Positions 53,211 through 61,947 of a DNA stretch of 64,000 bases are shown piece by piece. The stretch is from Frankia umida. GTDB lineage: Bacteria; Actinomycetota; Actinomycetes; Frankiales; Frankiaceae. The stretch covers positions 1-64,000 of the forward strand of contig NZ_JALKFT010000028.1 in NCBI RefSeq assembly GCF_023242945.1, given 5' to 3'. Within the stretch, counting starts at the first letter, position 1; every line of letters starts with the position of its first letter. A model generated the notes under the pieces. It had not been told where the DNA came from. It saw only the letters and a list, made by a program, of their open reading frames with translations, and made no database searches. Made by a program: the position numbers and the translations under genes.

Positions 53211-55901
53211 GTGATCACGACGAAATCCAACGAAGTCATGATGTCCCGATCCGGCCGGTCGAGCATCGGCGCGCGCGGTAGCGCACCGCCGGGCTCCACC
53301 GCACCGACCGGTTCCACCCGCGACGCTCCTGTCGTCGCGGTCGCTCCCGTCGCCGAGCCGCTGTTCGATCCCGGCCCGGGGACGTCCCCGCGTGGTGTCG
53401 ACCGTGGTGTCGATCCGAGCTCCAGGTGGGGCGCGGGCCGTCCGCCCGCGTCCCACCGCGAATCCGGGTGGACGGTGCGCCCGTCGGCGTCGCCGACCGC
53501 CCGGCGCATGACGCCCGCGATGCGGATCTGGCTGGTGATCGCGCTGGTGAGCTGCGCCGTGATCTGCCCCGGGGTGCTGCTCCTGCCCGACACCGTCGCG
53601 TCGCGGGTGCTGCGCGCGGTGATCGCCGTCGTCCTGCTGCTCGCGTGCGCCGTCGCCGTACGCACCGGATGCCGTGCGCGCGGCCGCCACCGCACCTGGC
53701 GTCTGCTGGTGGCGGTGGTGGACCTCGCGATCGGTCTCGCCGCGCTGGCCGCGGTGTTCATCTCCCCGACCGCGGGGCCGTTAGCCGACCAGTTACACCT
53801 CGGCTACGGCCATCTGCTGCTCCTGCCGATCGTGGGCTGCGCGCTGGTGGCGCTGCTGGCCTACCCGATGCACGCGCCGGGAGCCGCCGCCGAACGACGG
53901 GTGCTGATGGGCCACCGCTGGTGGCTCACCACCCTGTTGGACAGTCTCATCGTCGTCGGCTCGGTGAACCTGCTGGCCTGGGCGCTGTTCCTGCACCGGA
54001 TCGTCGACAACGGGGTGGGCGACACCGAACACTTCGTCGTCGCCCTCGTCCTGTGCGTGTTCAGCCAGCTGCTGGTCTGCGCCACCGCACTGTTATGGAT
54101 CTTTCGCCGGCCGGCGGCGACCACCGGTTTCATCCTGCTCTCCGTCGCGCTCACCGGGATCTCCGCGAGCCTGCTCCTCTACACCGCGAACATCGCCGTC
54201 CAGCATGTCGTCCTGCGCTCCGGCCCGGAGATCGCCTGGCTGCTGGCCAGCTGGTGCCTGCTGCTGGCCTGCCTGGCCCCCGAACGCGCCCCCGCCCCCG
54301 CCCCCGCCCGCGCCGACGGCGGCGCACCGGCCGAACCCGGCCCGTTCACGAAACGCTGGGCGCACATCCTGCTGCCGCTGCTACCACTGGCCACCGCCAG
54401 CCTCATCGCCCTGGTCGACGTGTCCGTCGGTAGCGGGCTGAACGTCGTGGACGTGGTCGCGCTGCTGGCCCTGCCCGTCCTGGTCCTCGCCCGCCAGATG
54501 ATCACTCTGGCGGACAACGTCGGTCTGCTGCACCGCCTGGAGAGCAGTGAACAACGCCTGCAGCGCCAGGCCTACCACGATCCGCTGACGGGCCTCGCCA
54601 ACCGCGCCCTGTTCGCCGACCGGCTCCACGCCGCCCTGGCCGGCCAACGCGACGACGGCCGCTCCTTCGCCGTCATCTACGTCGACCTGGACGACTTCAA
54701 ACGGGTCAACGACACCCTCGGTCATGCGGCCGGCGACCGGCTGTTGCAGGTCACCGGCAGCCGGCTGACCCACGCGGTGCGCGCCGGGGACACCGTCGCC
54801 CGCCTCGGCGGCGACGAGTTCGCGATCCTGCTGGTACCCGGCGGCGACACTCCCGCGATCATCGGCAGCCGGGTGCTCGCCGCGGTCCGGGCACCCACGG
54901 TGCTCTCCGGCGTGCGTCACAGCGTGCGCGCCAGCGTCGGCCTGGTCGTCGCCGAGGCGTGGGAGGAACTGTCCTCCGAGAGCCTGCTGCACCGCGCCGA
55001 CGCGGCGATGTACGCGGCGAAACGCACCGGAAAGGGCAGCCTCACCCTCTACGACCCGAGTCTGGAGAACAATCCCGCCAGCATGTCCCCGAGGATCGCG
55101 CTGCTGCGCGCGCTGCGCGGGGATCCGGGCGAGGGCTCGCTGCGGATGCGCTACAGCCCGGTCGTGGACGTGCGCGACGGCCACGCGGTCGGCACGAAGA
55201 CACAGCTGCGCTGGTGCCACCCCGAACACGGTGATCTGCCGGCCATCACCCTGGTCCCCACCAACGAGCAGACGCAGCTGATCCCCCTGCTCACCGCCGC
55301 CGCCCTGGCGCGCGTCGTCGCCGACCTCCCCCGGCTGCGCGCCAGCCCCACCACCCCGCCGCCGGTGTACCTGCCGATACTGGCCGGCGTACCCGTGGCG
55401 GCGACGGTGCTGGACGCGCTGCGCGCGGCGATGGACGACGGCAGCCTGCGCCCGGGAGAGGTCATCGCGGACCTCTACGGCGCCGAACGGGGCTTCGACA
55501 TCGGCAGCTGCCTGGGCCCGCTGAACGACCTGATCGCGACCGGCATCGAGGTGGGGGTGGCCGACTTCGGCGCCGCCGACGCGAACCTGATGATCATGAG
55601 TATTCTGCCGATCACATCGGTCACCGTCGACCACGCGGTGAGCGCCATCTGGCTGTCCCCGTCCCTCGGCCGGCGCCACCAGGCCATCCGTGACCACGTT
55701 CTGCGCATCATGAACGAGCTGGACGAGTACATGATCCTCACCGACCCGGTCGACGCCGACGCCGCGGCCCGGGCGGTCGGCCTCGGCCTGCCCAGGGCCA
55801 TCAGCACCGACGACCGCGCCGTCCCCGTCGCCACCCCCCCGCCCGGCCCACCCGCCCCACCCGCCCCCATGTCGGGGATCAGAGACGGTCCACCGCGGTG
55901 A
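53211..55901 (+). CDS. Membrane GGDEF protein with degenerate EAL domain
   Basis: Protein of about 896 residues (GTG at 53211; ATG at 53238 possible). About nine membrane helices span residues 105-435. The GGDEF domain (about 449-620) has HDPLTGLANRALF, DLDDFKRVNDTLGH and an intact LGGDEF, so it can probably make c-di-GMP. The C-terminal domain (about 635-860) has the EAL fold but the signature E-A-L is replaced by K-T-Q in HAVGTKTQLRW. Other metal ligands are also missing, so it should not cleave c-di-GMP and may bind it. The 3' end overlaps the convergent helicase by 23 bp. Confidence 0.87.
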   Translation: MITTKSNEVMMSRSGRSSIGARGSAPPGSTAPTGSTRDAPVVAVAPVAEPLFDPGPGTSPRGVDRGVDPSSRWGAGRPPASHRESGWTVRPSASPTARRMTPAMRIWLVIALVSCAVICPGVLLLPDTVASRVLRAVIAVVLLLACAVAVRTGCRARGRHRTWRLLVAVVDLAIGLAALAAVFISPTAGPLADQLHLGYGHLLLLPIVGCALVALLAYPMHAPGAAAERRVLMGHRWWLTTLLDSLIVVGSVNLLAWALFLHRIVDNGVGDTEHFVVALVLCVFSQLLVCATALLWIFRRPAATTGFILLSVALTGISASLLLYTANIAVQHVVLRSGPEIAWLLASWCLLLACLAPERAPAPAPARADGGAPAEPGPFTKRWAHILLPLLPLATASLIALVDVSVGSGLNVVDVVALLALPVLVLARQMITLADNVGLLHRLESSEQRLQRQAYHDPLTGLANRALFADRLHAALAGQRDDGRSFAVIYVDLDDFKRVNDTLGHAAGDRLLQVTGSRLTHAVRAGDTVARLGGDEFAILLVPGGDTPAIIGSRVLAAVRAPTVLSGVRHSVRASVGLVVAEAWEELSSESLLHRADAAMYAAKRTGKGSLTLYDPSLENNPASMSPRIALLRALRGDPGEGSLRMRYSPVVDVRDGHAVGTKTQLRWCHPEHGDLPAITLVPTNEQTQLIPLLTAAALARVVADLPRLRASPTTPPPVYLPILAGVPVAATVLDALRAAMDDGSLRPGEVIADLYGAERGFDIGSCLGPLNDLIATGIEVGVADFGAADANLMIMSILPITSVTVDHAVSAIWLSPSLGRRHQAIRDHVLRIMNELDEYMILTDPVDADAAARAVGLGLPRAISTDDRAVPVATPPPGPPAPPAPMSGIRDGPPR

Positions 55902-58509
55902 CCCGCACGGCGGCGACACCGGCCTCGTCGGAGGCGGCCAGGTCGATCTCGGCGCTGATCCCCCAGTCATGGTCCCCGGCCGGGTCGTCGAGGATCTGCC
56001 GGGCCGTCCACACCGGCCCGTCCTGGTTCAGCAGCAGCATCGCGGGGCCGCGCGCGTCCGGACCCGTGCCGATCCGGTCGTACTCCTCGTAGTAGCCCTC
56101 GAGCGCCGCCTGCCACCGCTCGGCGTCGAACGTCGAACCCGCCACCCCGGACCCGCCCGGCGCCGGCCCGTCCAGCTCCCCAAGCAGGTCACAGCGGCGC
56201 AGGGCGGCGAGCTCCACCCGGCGGAACAACGCGTTGCGCACCAGCACCCGAAACGCCCGTGGGTTACCGGTCACCGCCGGCGGTCGATCGTCGACCGCCG
56301 AGGCCGCGAGCGCCGCGTCGACGGGGGAGCCCGGGTCGCTGAGCCGCTCCCACTCGTCGAGCAGGCTCGAGTCGGTCTGGCGGACCAGTTCCCCCAGCCA
56401 CTCGGTGAGATCGGTGACCTCCTCGGTGCGGGCGTCCTCGGGCACCGTCTGGCGCAGCGCCTTGTAGGCGTCGGCCAGATAGCGCAGCAGCAGTCCCTCC
56501 GATCGGGCCAGCCCGTAGAACGACACGTACTCGGCGAACGTCATCGCCCGTTCGTAGAGCTCGCGGGCCACCGACTTGGGCGCCAGCTCGTAGTCGTCGA
56601 CCCAGGGATGGCCCTGCCGGTAGGTCGCGTACGCCGCGCCGAGCAGCTCGGCCAGCGGTCGCGGATAGGTGACCTCCTCGAGCAGTTCCATCCGCCGGTC
56701 GTACTCGACACCCTCCGCCTTCATCGCCGCGACCGCCTCGCCGCGGGCCCGGCTGAGCTGGGCGTGCAGCACCTGGCGGGGATTGTCCAGCGTCGACTCC
56801 AACACCGACAGCACGTCGAGGGCATAGCCGGGCGCCGCCGGGTCGAGCAGCTCCAGCGCCGCCAGCGCGAACAGCGACAGCGGCTGGTTGAGCGCGAAGT
56901 CGAGCTGCAGCTGCCCGGTGATCCGCACCGTGCGCCCCAGCTCGTCCGGGCCGTCGAGACGTTCCACCACGCCGGCGGCCAGCAGGGCCCGGTAGATCGC
57001 GATCGCCCGGCGGATCAGCCGCCGCTGGGTGGCGGGGTCGGAATGGTTGTCGGTGAGCAGATGGCGCATGGACGCGAACGCGTCACCCGGCCGGTTGATC
57101 ACGTTGAGCAGCATCGCGTGCGACACGGTGAACTGGGACGTCAACGGCTCCGGCTCGGCCGTCACGAGCCGGTCGAACGTCGGCTCGCCGTAGCCGACAC
57201 TGCCCTCCGGTGGCTTCTTGCGCACCACCTTGCGCCGTTTCTTCGGATCGTCCCCGGCCTTCGCCAGCGCCTTCAGATTGTCGACCACATGCTCGGGGGC
57301 CTGCACCACGACATTGCCGACGGTGTCGTACCCGGCGCGCCCCGCGCGTCCGGCGATCTGGTGGAACTCCCGGGCGGTCAGCAGCCGCACCTTCGTCCCG
57401 TCGTACTTCGACAGGGCGGTGAACACCACCGTGCGGATCGGCACGTTGATGCCCACCCCGAGGGTGTCCGTCCCGCAGATCACCTTCAACAGCCCCGCCT
57501 GCGCGAGCTGTTCGACCAGCCGCCGGTACTTCGGCAGCATCCCCGCGTGATGCACCCCGATGCCATGACGCACCAGCCGGGAAAGCACCTTCCCGAACCC
57601 GGCGGTGAACCGGAACCCACCGATCGCCGCCGCGATCGCGTCCTTCTCACCCCGCGACGACACGTTCACACTCATCAACGCCTGCGCCCGTTCCAGCGCC
57701 TGCGCCTGGGTGAAGTGCACGACGTACACCGGGGCCTGGCGGGTCTCGAGCAGCTCGGCGATCGTCTCGTGCAACGCCGTGGTGACGAACCGGTAGAACA
57801 ACGGCACCGGACGCTGCGCCGAACTGACCACCGCCGTCGGCCGCCCGGTGCGTCGGGTCAGATCCGTCTCGAACCGCGACACGTCGCCCAGGGTCGCCGA
57901 CATCAGCACGAACTGGGTGTTCGGCAGTTCCAGCAGCGGCACCTGCCAGGCCCAGCCCCGGTCGGGATCGGCGTAGTAGTGGAACTCGTCCATCACCACC
58001 TGGCCGACGTCCGCGGCGACCCCGTCGCGCAGCGCGATGTTCGCGAGGACCTCCGCCGTGCAGCAGATGATCGGCGCCGTGTCGTTGACACTGGCGTCGC
58101 CGGTCATCATCCCGACGTTCGACGCCCCGAACATCGCGCACAGGGCGAAGAACTTCTCGCTTACCAGCGCCTTGATCGGCGCCGTGTAGAACGTGCGCCG
58201 CCCCGCGGCCAGCGCCGCGAAGTGCGCCCCGGCCGCGACCAGGCTCTTGCCCGACCCGGTCGGGGTCGCCAGGATGACGTTCGACCCGGACACGATCTCG
58301 ATCAGAGCCTCCGACTGCGCCGGGTACAGCTCCAGGCCCTGCTCGGACGTCCACGCGGTGAACGCGTCGTAGAGGGCGTCCGGATCCGGCTCGGCGGCGA
58401 TCGTGGCGGTGAGGGCGGAGGTGGTGAGGGCGGAGGTGGTGAGCGCGGGGGCGCCGGGGGCAGCCGGAGCGCCGGCGACACGCGGGGGGAGGTGGTCGGC
58501 GAGAGTCAT
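55879..58509 (-). CDS. DEAD/DEAH-box helicase with DUF3516 domain
   Basis: Superfamily 2 RNA-helicase-like protein of 876 residues, ATG at 58509 with AGGAG upstream. Walker A is ATPTGSGKSL (Lys88). Motif II is MDEFHYY (a DEFH variant), motif III is LMSATLGD, and motif VI is HQIAGRAGRAGY. The Ski2/Mtr4-like second domain has GIGVHHAGMLPKYRRLVEQLAQ. The C-terminal 350 residues match DUF3516. The N terminus contains a short ALTTS repeat. Its target is untested; relatives are general actinobacterial housekeeping proteins, possibly for RNA processing. Confidence 0.9.
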   Translation of the reverse strand: MTLADHLPPRVAGAPAAPGAPALTTSALTTSALTATIAAEPDPDALYDAFTAWTSEQGLELYPAQSEALIEIVSGSNVILATPTGSGKSLVAAGAHFAALAAGRRTFYTAPIKALVSEKFFALCAMFGASNVGMMTGDASVNDTAPIICCTAEVLANIALRDGVAADVGQVVMDEFHYYADPDRGWAWQVPLLELPNTQFVLMSATLGDVSRFETDLTRRTGRPTAVVSSAQRPVPLFYRFVTTALHETIAELLETRQAPVYVVHFTQAQALERAQALMSVNVSSRGEKDAIAAAIGGFRFTAGFGKVLSRLVRHGIGVHHAGMLPKYRRLVEQLAQAGLLKVICGTDTLGVGINVPIRTVVFTALSKYDGTKVRLLTAREFHQIAGRAGRAGYDTVGNVVVQAPEHVVDNLKALAKAGDDPKKRRKVVRKKPPEGSVGYGEPTFDRLVTAEPEPLTSQFTVSHAMLLNVINRPGDAFASMRHLLTDNHSDPATQRRLIRRAIAIYRALLAAGVVERLDGPDELGRTVRITGQLQLDFALNQPLSLFALAALELLDPAAPGYALDVLSVLESTLDNPRQVLHAQLSRARGEAVAAMKAEGVEYDRRMELLEEVTYPRPLAELLGAAYATYRQGHPWVDDYELAPKSVARELYERAMTFAEYVSFYGLARSEGLLLRYLADAYKALRQTVPEDARTEEVTDLTEWLGELVRQTDSSLLDEWERLSDPGSPVDAALAASAVDDRPPAVTGNPRAFRVLVRNALFRRVELAALRRCDLLGELDGPAPGGSGVAGSTFDAERWQAALEGYYEEYDRIGTGPDARGPAMLLLNQDGPVWTARQILDDPAGDHDWGISAEIDLAASDEAGVAAVRVTAVDRL

Positions 58510-58647
58510 GGTCTCCTGATCGTGCCTGATCCTCGCGGCCCACCGCACCGCGGCGCCGTCCGGGATCGGCGCCAGGGGCCGACCGAGCGGCCCCGCCCGC
58601 CGTCCGCCCTGGCCAGCCGCGTGGTGCGGGGGAGTGGCCCGGCCCCG

Positions 58648-58935
58648 TCAGCCGGCCATGCGGCGGGTGATCGTGTCCGGTGGTTCGGCGTGCAGGACCC
58701 GGCCCGGGGCGCGCTCGTCGGCGAGCAGCCAGTAGCCGCGGTCCTCGTGCAGCCCCACCTGCGGTGGCGGCTGGCAGGTACCGCCGACCCGATGGGCGTC
58801 GAACCCGCTGGTGGCGCTGGCGAACGTCGTATGGCAGGTCGGGCAGTGTGCGGCGGTCAGCGCGGTCCACCGGGCGTCGCAGCCGCCGCAGGCAAGCAGG
58901 ATGGGACGTTCGTACTCACTGTCCCGCCCCGCCAT
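58648..58935 (-). CDS. FDXHR-type zinc-binding protein
   Basis: Small protein of 95 residues. Two zinc knuckles (ACGGCDARW and HCPTCHTTF) are followed by SGFDAHRVGGTCQPP, the FDxHR signature found in actinobacteria and their phages. The start at 58935 (MAGRDSEY) has a GGGGGAAAGG ribosome site; the frame is open further up to 59106 without homology. It lies 138 bp upstream of the DUF3516 helicase on the same strand. The phage association of the family is from general knowledge; the role is unknown. Confidence 0.82.
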   Translation of the reverse strand: MAGRDSEYERPILLACGGCDARWTALTAAHCPTCHTTFASATSGFDAHRVGGTCQPPPQVGLHEDRGYWLLADERAPGRVLHAEPPDTITRRMAG

Positions 58936-59031
58936 CCGGCCACCTTTCCCCCGAACCCCTATATCCCCGTAGACCGGGATTCTCACCGGTTCACGTTTCG
59001 AACGCCGGCATTTCGCCTGTCGCGTCGCCGC

Positions 59032-59065
59032 AGACCACGTCCAGCGGTAGACCACGTCCAGCGGT
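59032..59065. repeat. Two 17 bp tandem direct repeats
   Basis: AGACCACGTCCAGCGGT occurs twice in tandem (59032-59048, 59049-59065) in the intergenic region upstream of the FDXHR gene. Confidence 0.9.
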
Positions 59066-59111
59066 GCACCTGGGCGCGCCCGACGGTACTCCACCGCCCA
59101 GAGCATCCCCG

Positions 59112-59135
59112 ACCAAGATAATCAACGGTGTTGAC
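59112..59135 (+). repeat. Dispersed palindromic repeat, copy 2
   Basis: GACCAAGATAATCAACGGTGTTGA differs by one base from copy 1. The following 40 bases (CAGTGGCAGAAAAACGATCAT) resemble the inverted sequence at 63539-63562 near copy 3. Confidence 0.8.
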
Positions 59136-59234
59136 GCCGTCCCAGTGGCAGAAAAACGATCATGGTGGCGAAACCTGCCCGGGAGGAGCACACCTGGGGG
59201 AGGGGAGACGCCGACACCAGGGGTGAGGCCGGTG

Positions 59235-59861
59235 TCAGGGCTGGCCGGGCCTGAGTTCGACGAACAGCGCCTCGGCCTGCGCGCACAGGACATCGCCATG
59301 GTGCAGTCCGCCGCGCAGATAGCACTTGCGGCCCTCGACGCGGTCGACCTCCACGTCGACCCACAGCTCGGTGTCGATCGGCACGATCGCACGATAGTCG
59401 ACGTGCAGATACGCGGTGCGGGCCATCGGCCGGTCCCGGTTGGCCACCGCGCTGAGCGCCTCGTCGAACACCAGCGGCACCGCACCACCATGCGCCGCGC
59501 CACCGCCGCCGAGGTAATGGCGACCGAACGTCAGCCGGCACCGGCCATGGTGGGCGTCGGCCTCGTCCCAGTGCAGGACGGGCACCATCGTCTGGCCCCG
59601 CCCCGGCAGGTCGAAGCGCCGTCCCGCGACCCGTTCGCTCTCCGCGACAGCGAACGGGGCGAGCTGCGCGCCGAGCTCGGCCAGCTGATCGGCCACCCGG
59701 CTGACCAGAGGGTTCGGCAGCCGCGCGCCTCCCACGGCATCCAACAGATGACGCAGGTTCGCGGCAAGCCGCTCGTAGTCCGCGCCGCCGGCCGGCTCCG
59801 GTGTGTCGGCCAGGCGGCCATATGGTCGGGAATCCGCATGCCCCGTGCTGACCTCACTCAC
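59235..59861 (-). CDS. PaaI-type hotdog thioesterase
   Basis: Protein of 208 residues, GTG at 59861. The C-terminal half is a hotdog fold with GRHYLGGGGAAHGGAVPLVFDEALSAVAN (active-site helix with HGG and Asp), YLHVDYRAIVPIDTELWVDVEVDR and YLRGGLHHGDVLCAQAEALFVEL. The N-terminal 90 residues are helical. Relatives hydrolyse acyl-CoA thioesters; the substrate is unknown. It is divergent from the DNA polymerase gene, with 78 bp between the starts. Confidence 0.8.
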   Translation of the reverse strand: MSEVSTGHADSRPYGRLADTPEPAGGADYERLAANLRHLLDAVGGARLPNPLVSRVADQLAELGAQLAPFAVAESERVAGRRFDLPGRGQTMVPVLHWDEADAHHGRCRLTFGRHYLGGGGAAHGGAVPLVFDEALSAVANRDRPMARTAYLHVDYRAIVPIDTELWVDVEVDRVEGRKCYLRGGLHHGDVLCAQAEALFVELRPGQP

Positions 59862-59939
59862 CGGCCCAGCATGACAAACCCGGCCGCAGGGCGAGTGGGG
59901 TGGGGGAGAACTGTCGGACCCACCGGTCAGAATCGACCC

Positions 59940-61928
59940 ATGCCCTCGGCGCCGGTCTGTGTCCTGTCGCGACCGGGATCTGACCCGTGCGCCGCGCTGT
60001 GGGCGGCGAAGCTTCCCACCCGCCATCCCCTGGCCATCGTTGCCGTGCCCGGCGTCGGGTTCGCGCTGGCCTGGTCAGCAGGCCTGGCGCCCGGGCCGGC
60101 GGGGCTCGGGGTCGTCGCGGGCCCGGGCGAGGCCGGGCGCCACCTTGCCGAGATCGAACGTCGTCTCGGGCCCCGTTGGGTGTGGTGGTCGTCGCGGCCC
60201 GCGACGCAGGTGGTGATCGAGGCCCGGGTGCGCCTGGCCGCCTGCTGGGATCTGTCCGCCGTGCACCGTCTGCTGCACGGGGGCCGCCGCGGCGACGAAC
60301 CGGCCGTCTGGGCGGCTGCCGTGGGCCTGCCGCCACCGCCGCCGCGGGGATCCACCCGTCCCATGCGGGCCGCTGCGGGGCAGCTTGATCTCTGGGATGT
60401 CGCCACGATGGCCTCCGGCGACGACACCGGGGCCGACGCCGTCCTGCGTGCGCCGGTCTCGGCCGGGGCGGGCCACGCCGACGCCGGCGTCGGCGTCGGC
60501 GGTGAGATCGGGATCGACGGTGACGCACTACGCGGTGACGGTCAGCTCGACGCCGACTGGCTCGCCCGGGCCCCGTCCGCCGCCCAGGCGCTGCGTCGCG
60601 CCGCCCGGCTGGCCCAGCTCGCCCTGACGGTGCACGAGCACCAGACGGTGGCGCTGCGCCGTCTGGCCGATGGCCGTCCCCAGCCGGGCCGCATCCCCCT
60701 GTCCGTGCTCACCGCCTGGTCGGAGTCCGCCGCCGAACTGCTCGCCCGTGAACTCGAACGCGACGGGCTGCCCCTGGCCAGGCCCGTCGCCGAGGCACTG
60801 CTCGACGAGCTGATCGGCCCCCGCCCGCACACCCCCGCTGACGAGCACGCGGCCCGCCGCCGCCGCGACGCGCCCGTGCTCGCCCACCTGCCCGCACCGG
60901 TCGACCTGCGCAACCCGGCGGCGGTGCGGGCGGGTCTGCGCACCATCGGTATCGACGTCCCCGACACCCGCTCGGGTCGCCTCGAACCGCTGCGGGGCGC
61001 GCATCCCGTCGTCGGCGCCCTGCTCGCCTGGCGGCGCGCCGAACGGATCGCCACCACCTACGGCCACCGCTGGTTGGACGAACACGTCGGCGTCGACGGC
61101 CGGCTACGCGGCGCCTGGCACGGCAGCGACGGCGGGGCCGGTCGGATGACCGCCCAGGCCGGCCTGCACAACCTGCCCGCGGACCTGCGGATCGCGGTCG
61201 TCGCCGAGCCGGGCCGGGTGTTCGTCCGCGCCGACCTCGGCCAGATCGAACCGCGGGTGCTCGCCATCGTCTCCGGTGACACCGCGCTGGCCCGTGCCAC
61301 CCACGCCGACGACATGTACGCCCCCGTCGCCGCGCACCTGGGCCGCCCGCGCGCCGACGCGAAGATCGCGATGCTCGCCGCGATGTACGGGCAGACCACC
61401 GGCTCGGCCGGCGAGGCGCTGCGCCGGATGCGGCGCGCCTACCCCACGGCGCTGGCCTTCCTGGACGCCGCCGACAGCGCCGGCCGTGAGGGCCGTGACC
61501 TGCGTACCTTCGGTGGCCGGCTGATCCCCCTGGCCCCCGCCGCGGCCGCCGGTGCCGGGCCAGGGGCGGCCCGGGGACTGACGGACCCGCCTGCGCCCGA
61601 CGCGCAGGACGACGCCGCGCCGACCCCGCAGGCCCTGATCGCCCGCGGGCGGTTCGCCCGCAACGCCGTCGTGCAGGGAGCCGCCGCGGAGCTGTTCAAG
61701 GCCTGGGCGGCGACGGTCCGCATCGAACTGGCGGCACTCGACGGCGACATCGTGCTGTGCCTGCACGACGAGCTGCTGGTCCACGTCCCCCGGCGGCATG
61801 CCGAGCAGGCCGCCGGGCTACTGCACCGCACCCTGGCCGCGACCGCCGCCTACTGGGCGGCCGGCAGCGGCGTGCGCCTCGTCGCCGACGTGTCGATCCT
61901 GCACCGCTGGTCCGACGCGCCGCACTGA
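59940..61928 (+). CDS. Family A DNA polymerase (degenerate 3'-5' exonuclease type)
   Basis: Polymerase of 662 residues. The C-terminal 400 residues show motif A DLGQIEPRVLA, motif B RADAKIAMLAAMYGQ (O-helix) and motif C CLHDELLVHV, so the catalytic Asp/Glu and Lys are present. The N-terminal 200 residues occupy the position of the 3'-5' exonuclease of the actinobacterial 'bifunctional' type, but I cannot find the DxE and DxxxY acidic motifs, so proofreading is probably lost. No 5' nuclease domain. It differs from replicative Pol I; a repair or lesion-bypass role is possible. Confidence 0.85.
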   Translation: MPSAPVCVLSRPGSDPCAALWAAKLPTRHPLAIVAVPGVGFALAWSAGLAPGPAGLGVVAGPGEAGRHLAEIERRLGPRWVWWSSRPATQVVIEARVRLAACWDLSAVHRLLHGGRRGDEPAVWAAAVGLPPPPPRGSTRPMRAAAGQLDLWDVATMASGDDTGADAVLRAPVSAGAGHADAGVGVGGEIGIDGDALRGDGQLDADWLARAPSAAQALRRAARLAQLALTVHEHQTVALRRLADGRPQPGRIPLSVLTAWSESAAELLARELERDGLPLARPVAEALLDELIGPRPHTPADEHAARRRRDAPVLAHLPAPVDLRNPAAVRAGLRTIGIDVPDTRSGRLEPLRGAHPVVGALLAWRRAERIATTYGHRWLDEHVGVDGRLRGAWHGSDGGAGRMTAQAGLHNLPADLRIAVVAEPGRVFVRADLGQIEPRVLAIVSGDTALARATHADDMYAPVAAHLGRPRADAKIAMLAAMYGQTTGSAGEALRRMRRAYPTALAFLDAADSAGREGRDLRTFGGRLIPLAPAAAAGAGPGAARGLTDPPAPDAQDDAAPTPQALIARGRFARNAVVQGAAAELFKAWAATVRIELAALDGDIVLCLHDELLVHVPRRHAEQAAGLLHRTLAATAAYWAAGSGVRLVADVSILHRWSDAPH

Positions 61929-61947
61929 CCCGGCCCGGAGCGGGGGT

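Noticed and set aside
55969..59121. Plus-strand open frame of 1050 codons
   Set aside because: Shadow of the DUF3516 helicase; composition dominated by Arg, Pro and Gly, no domain.
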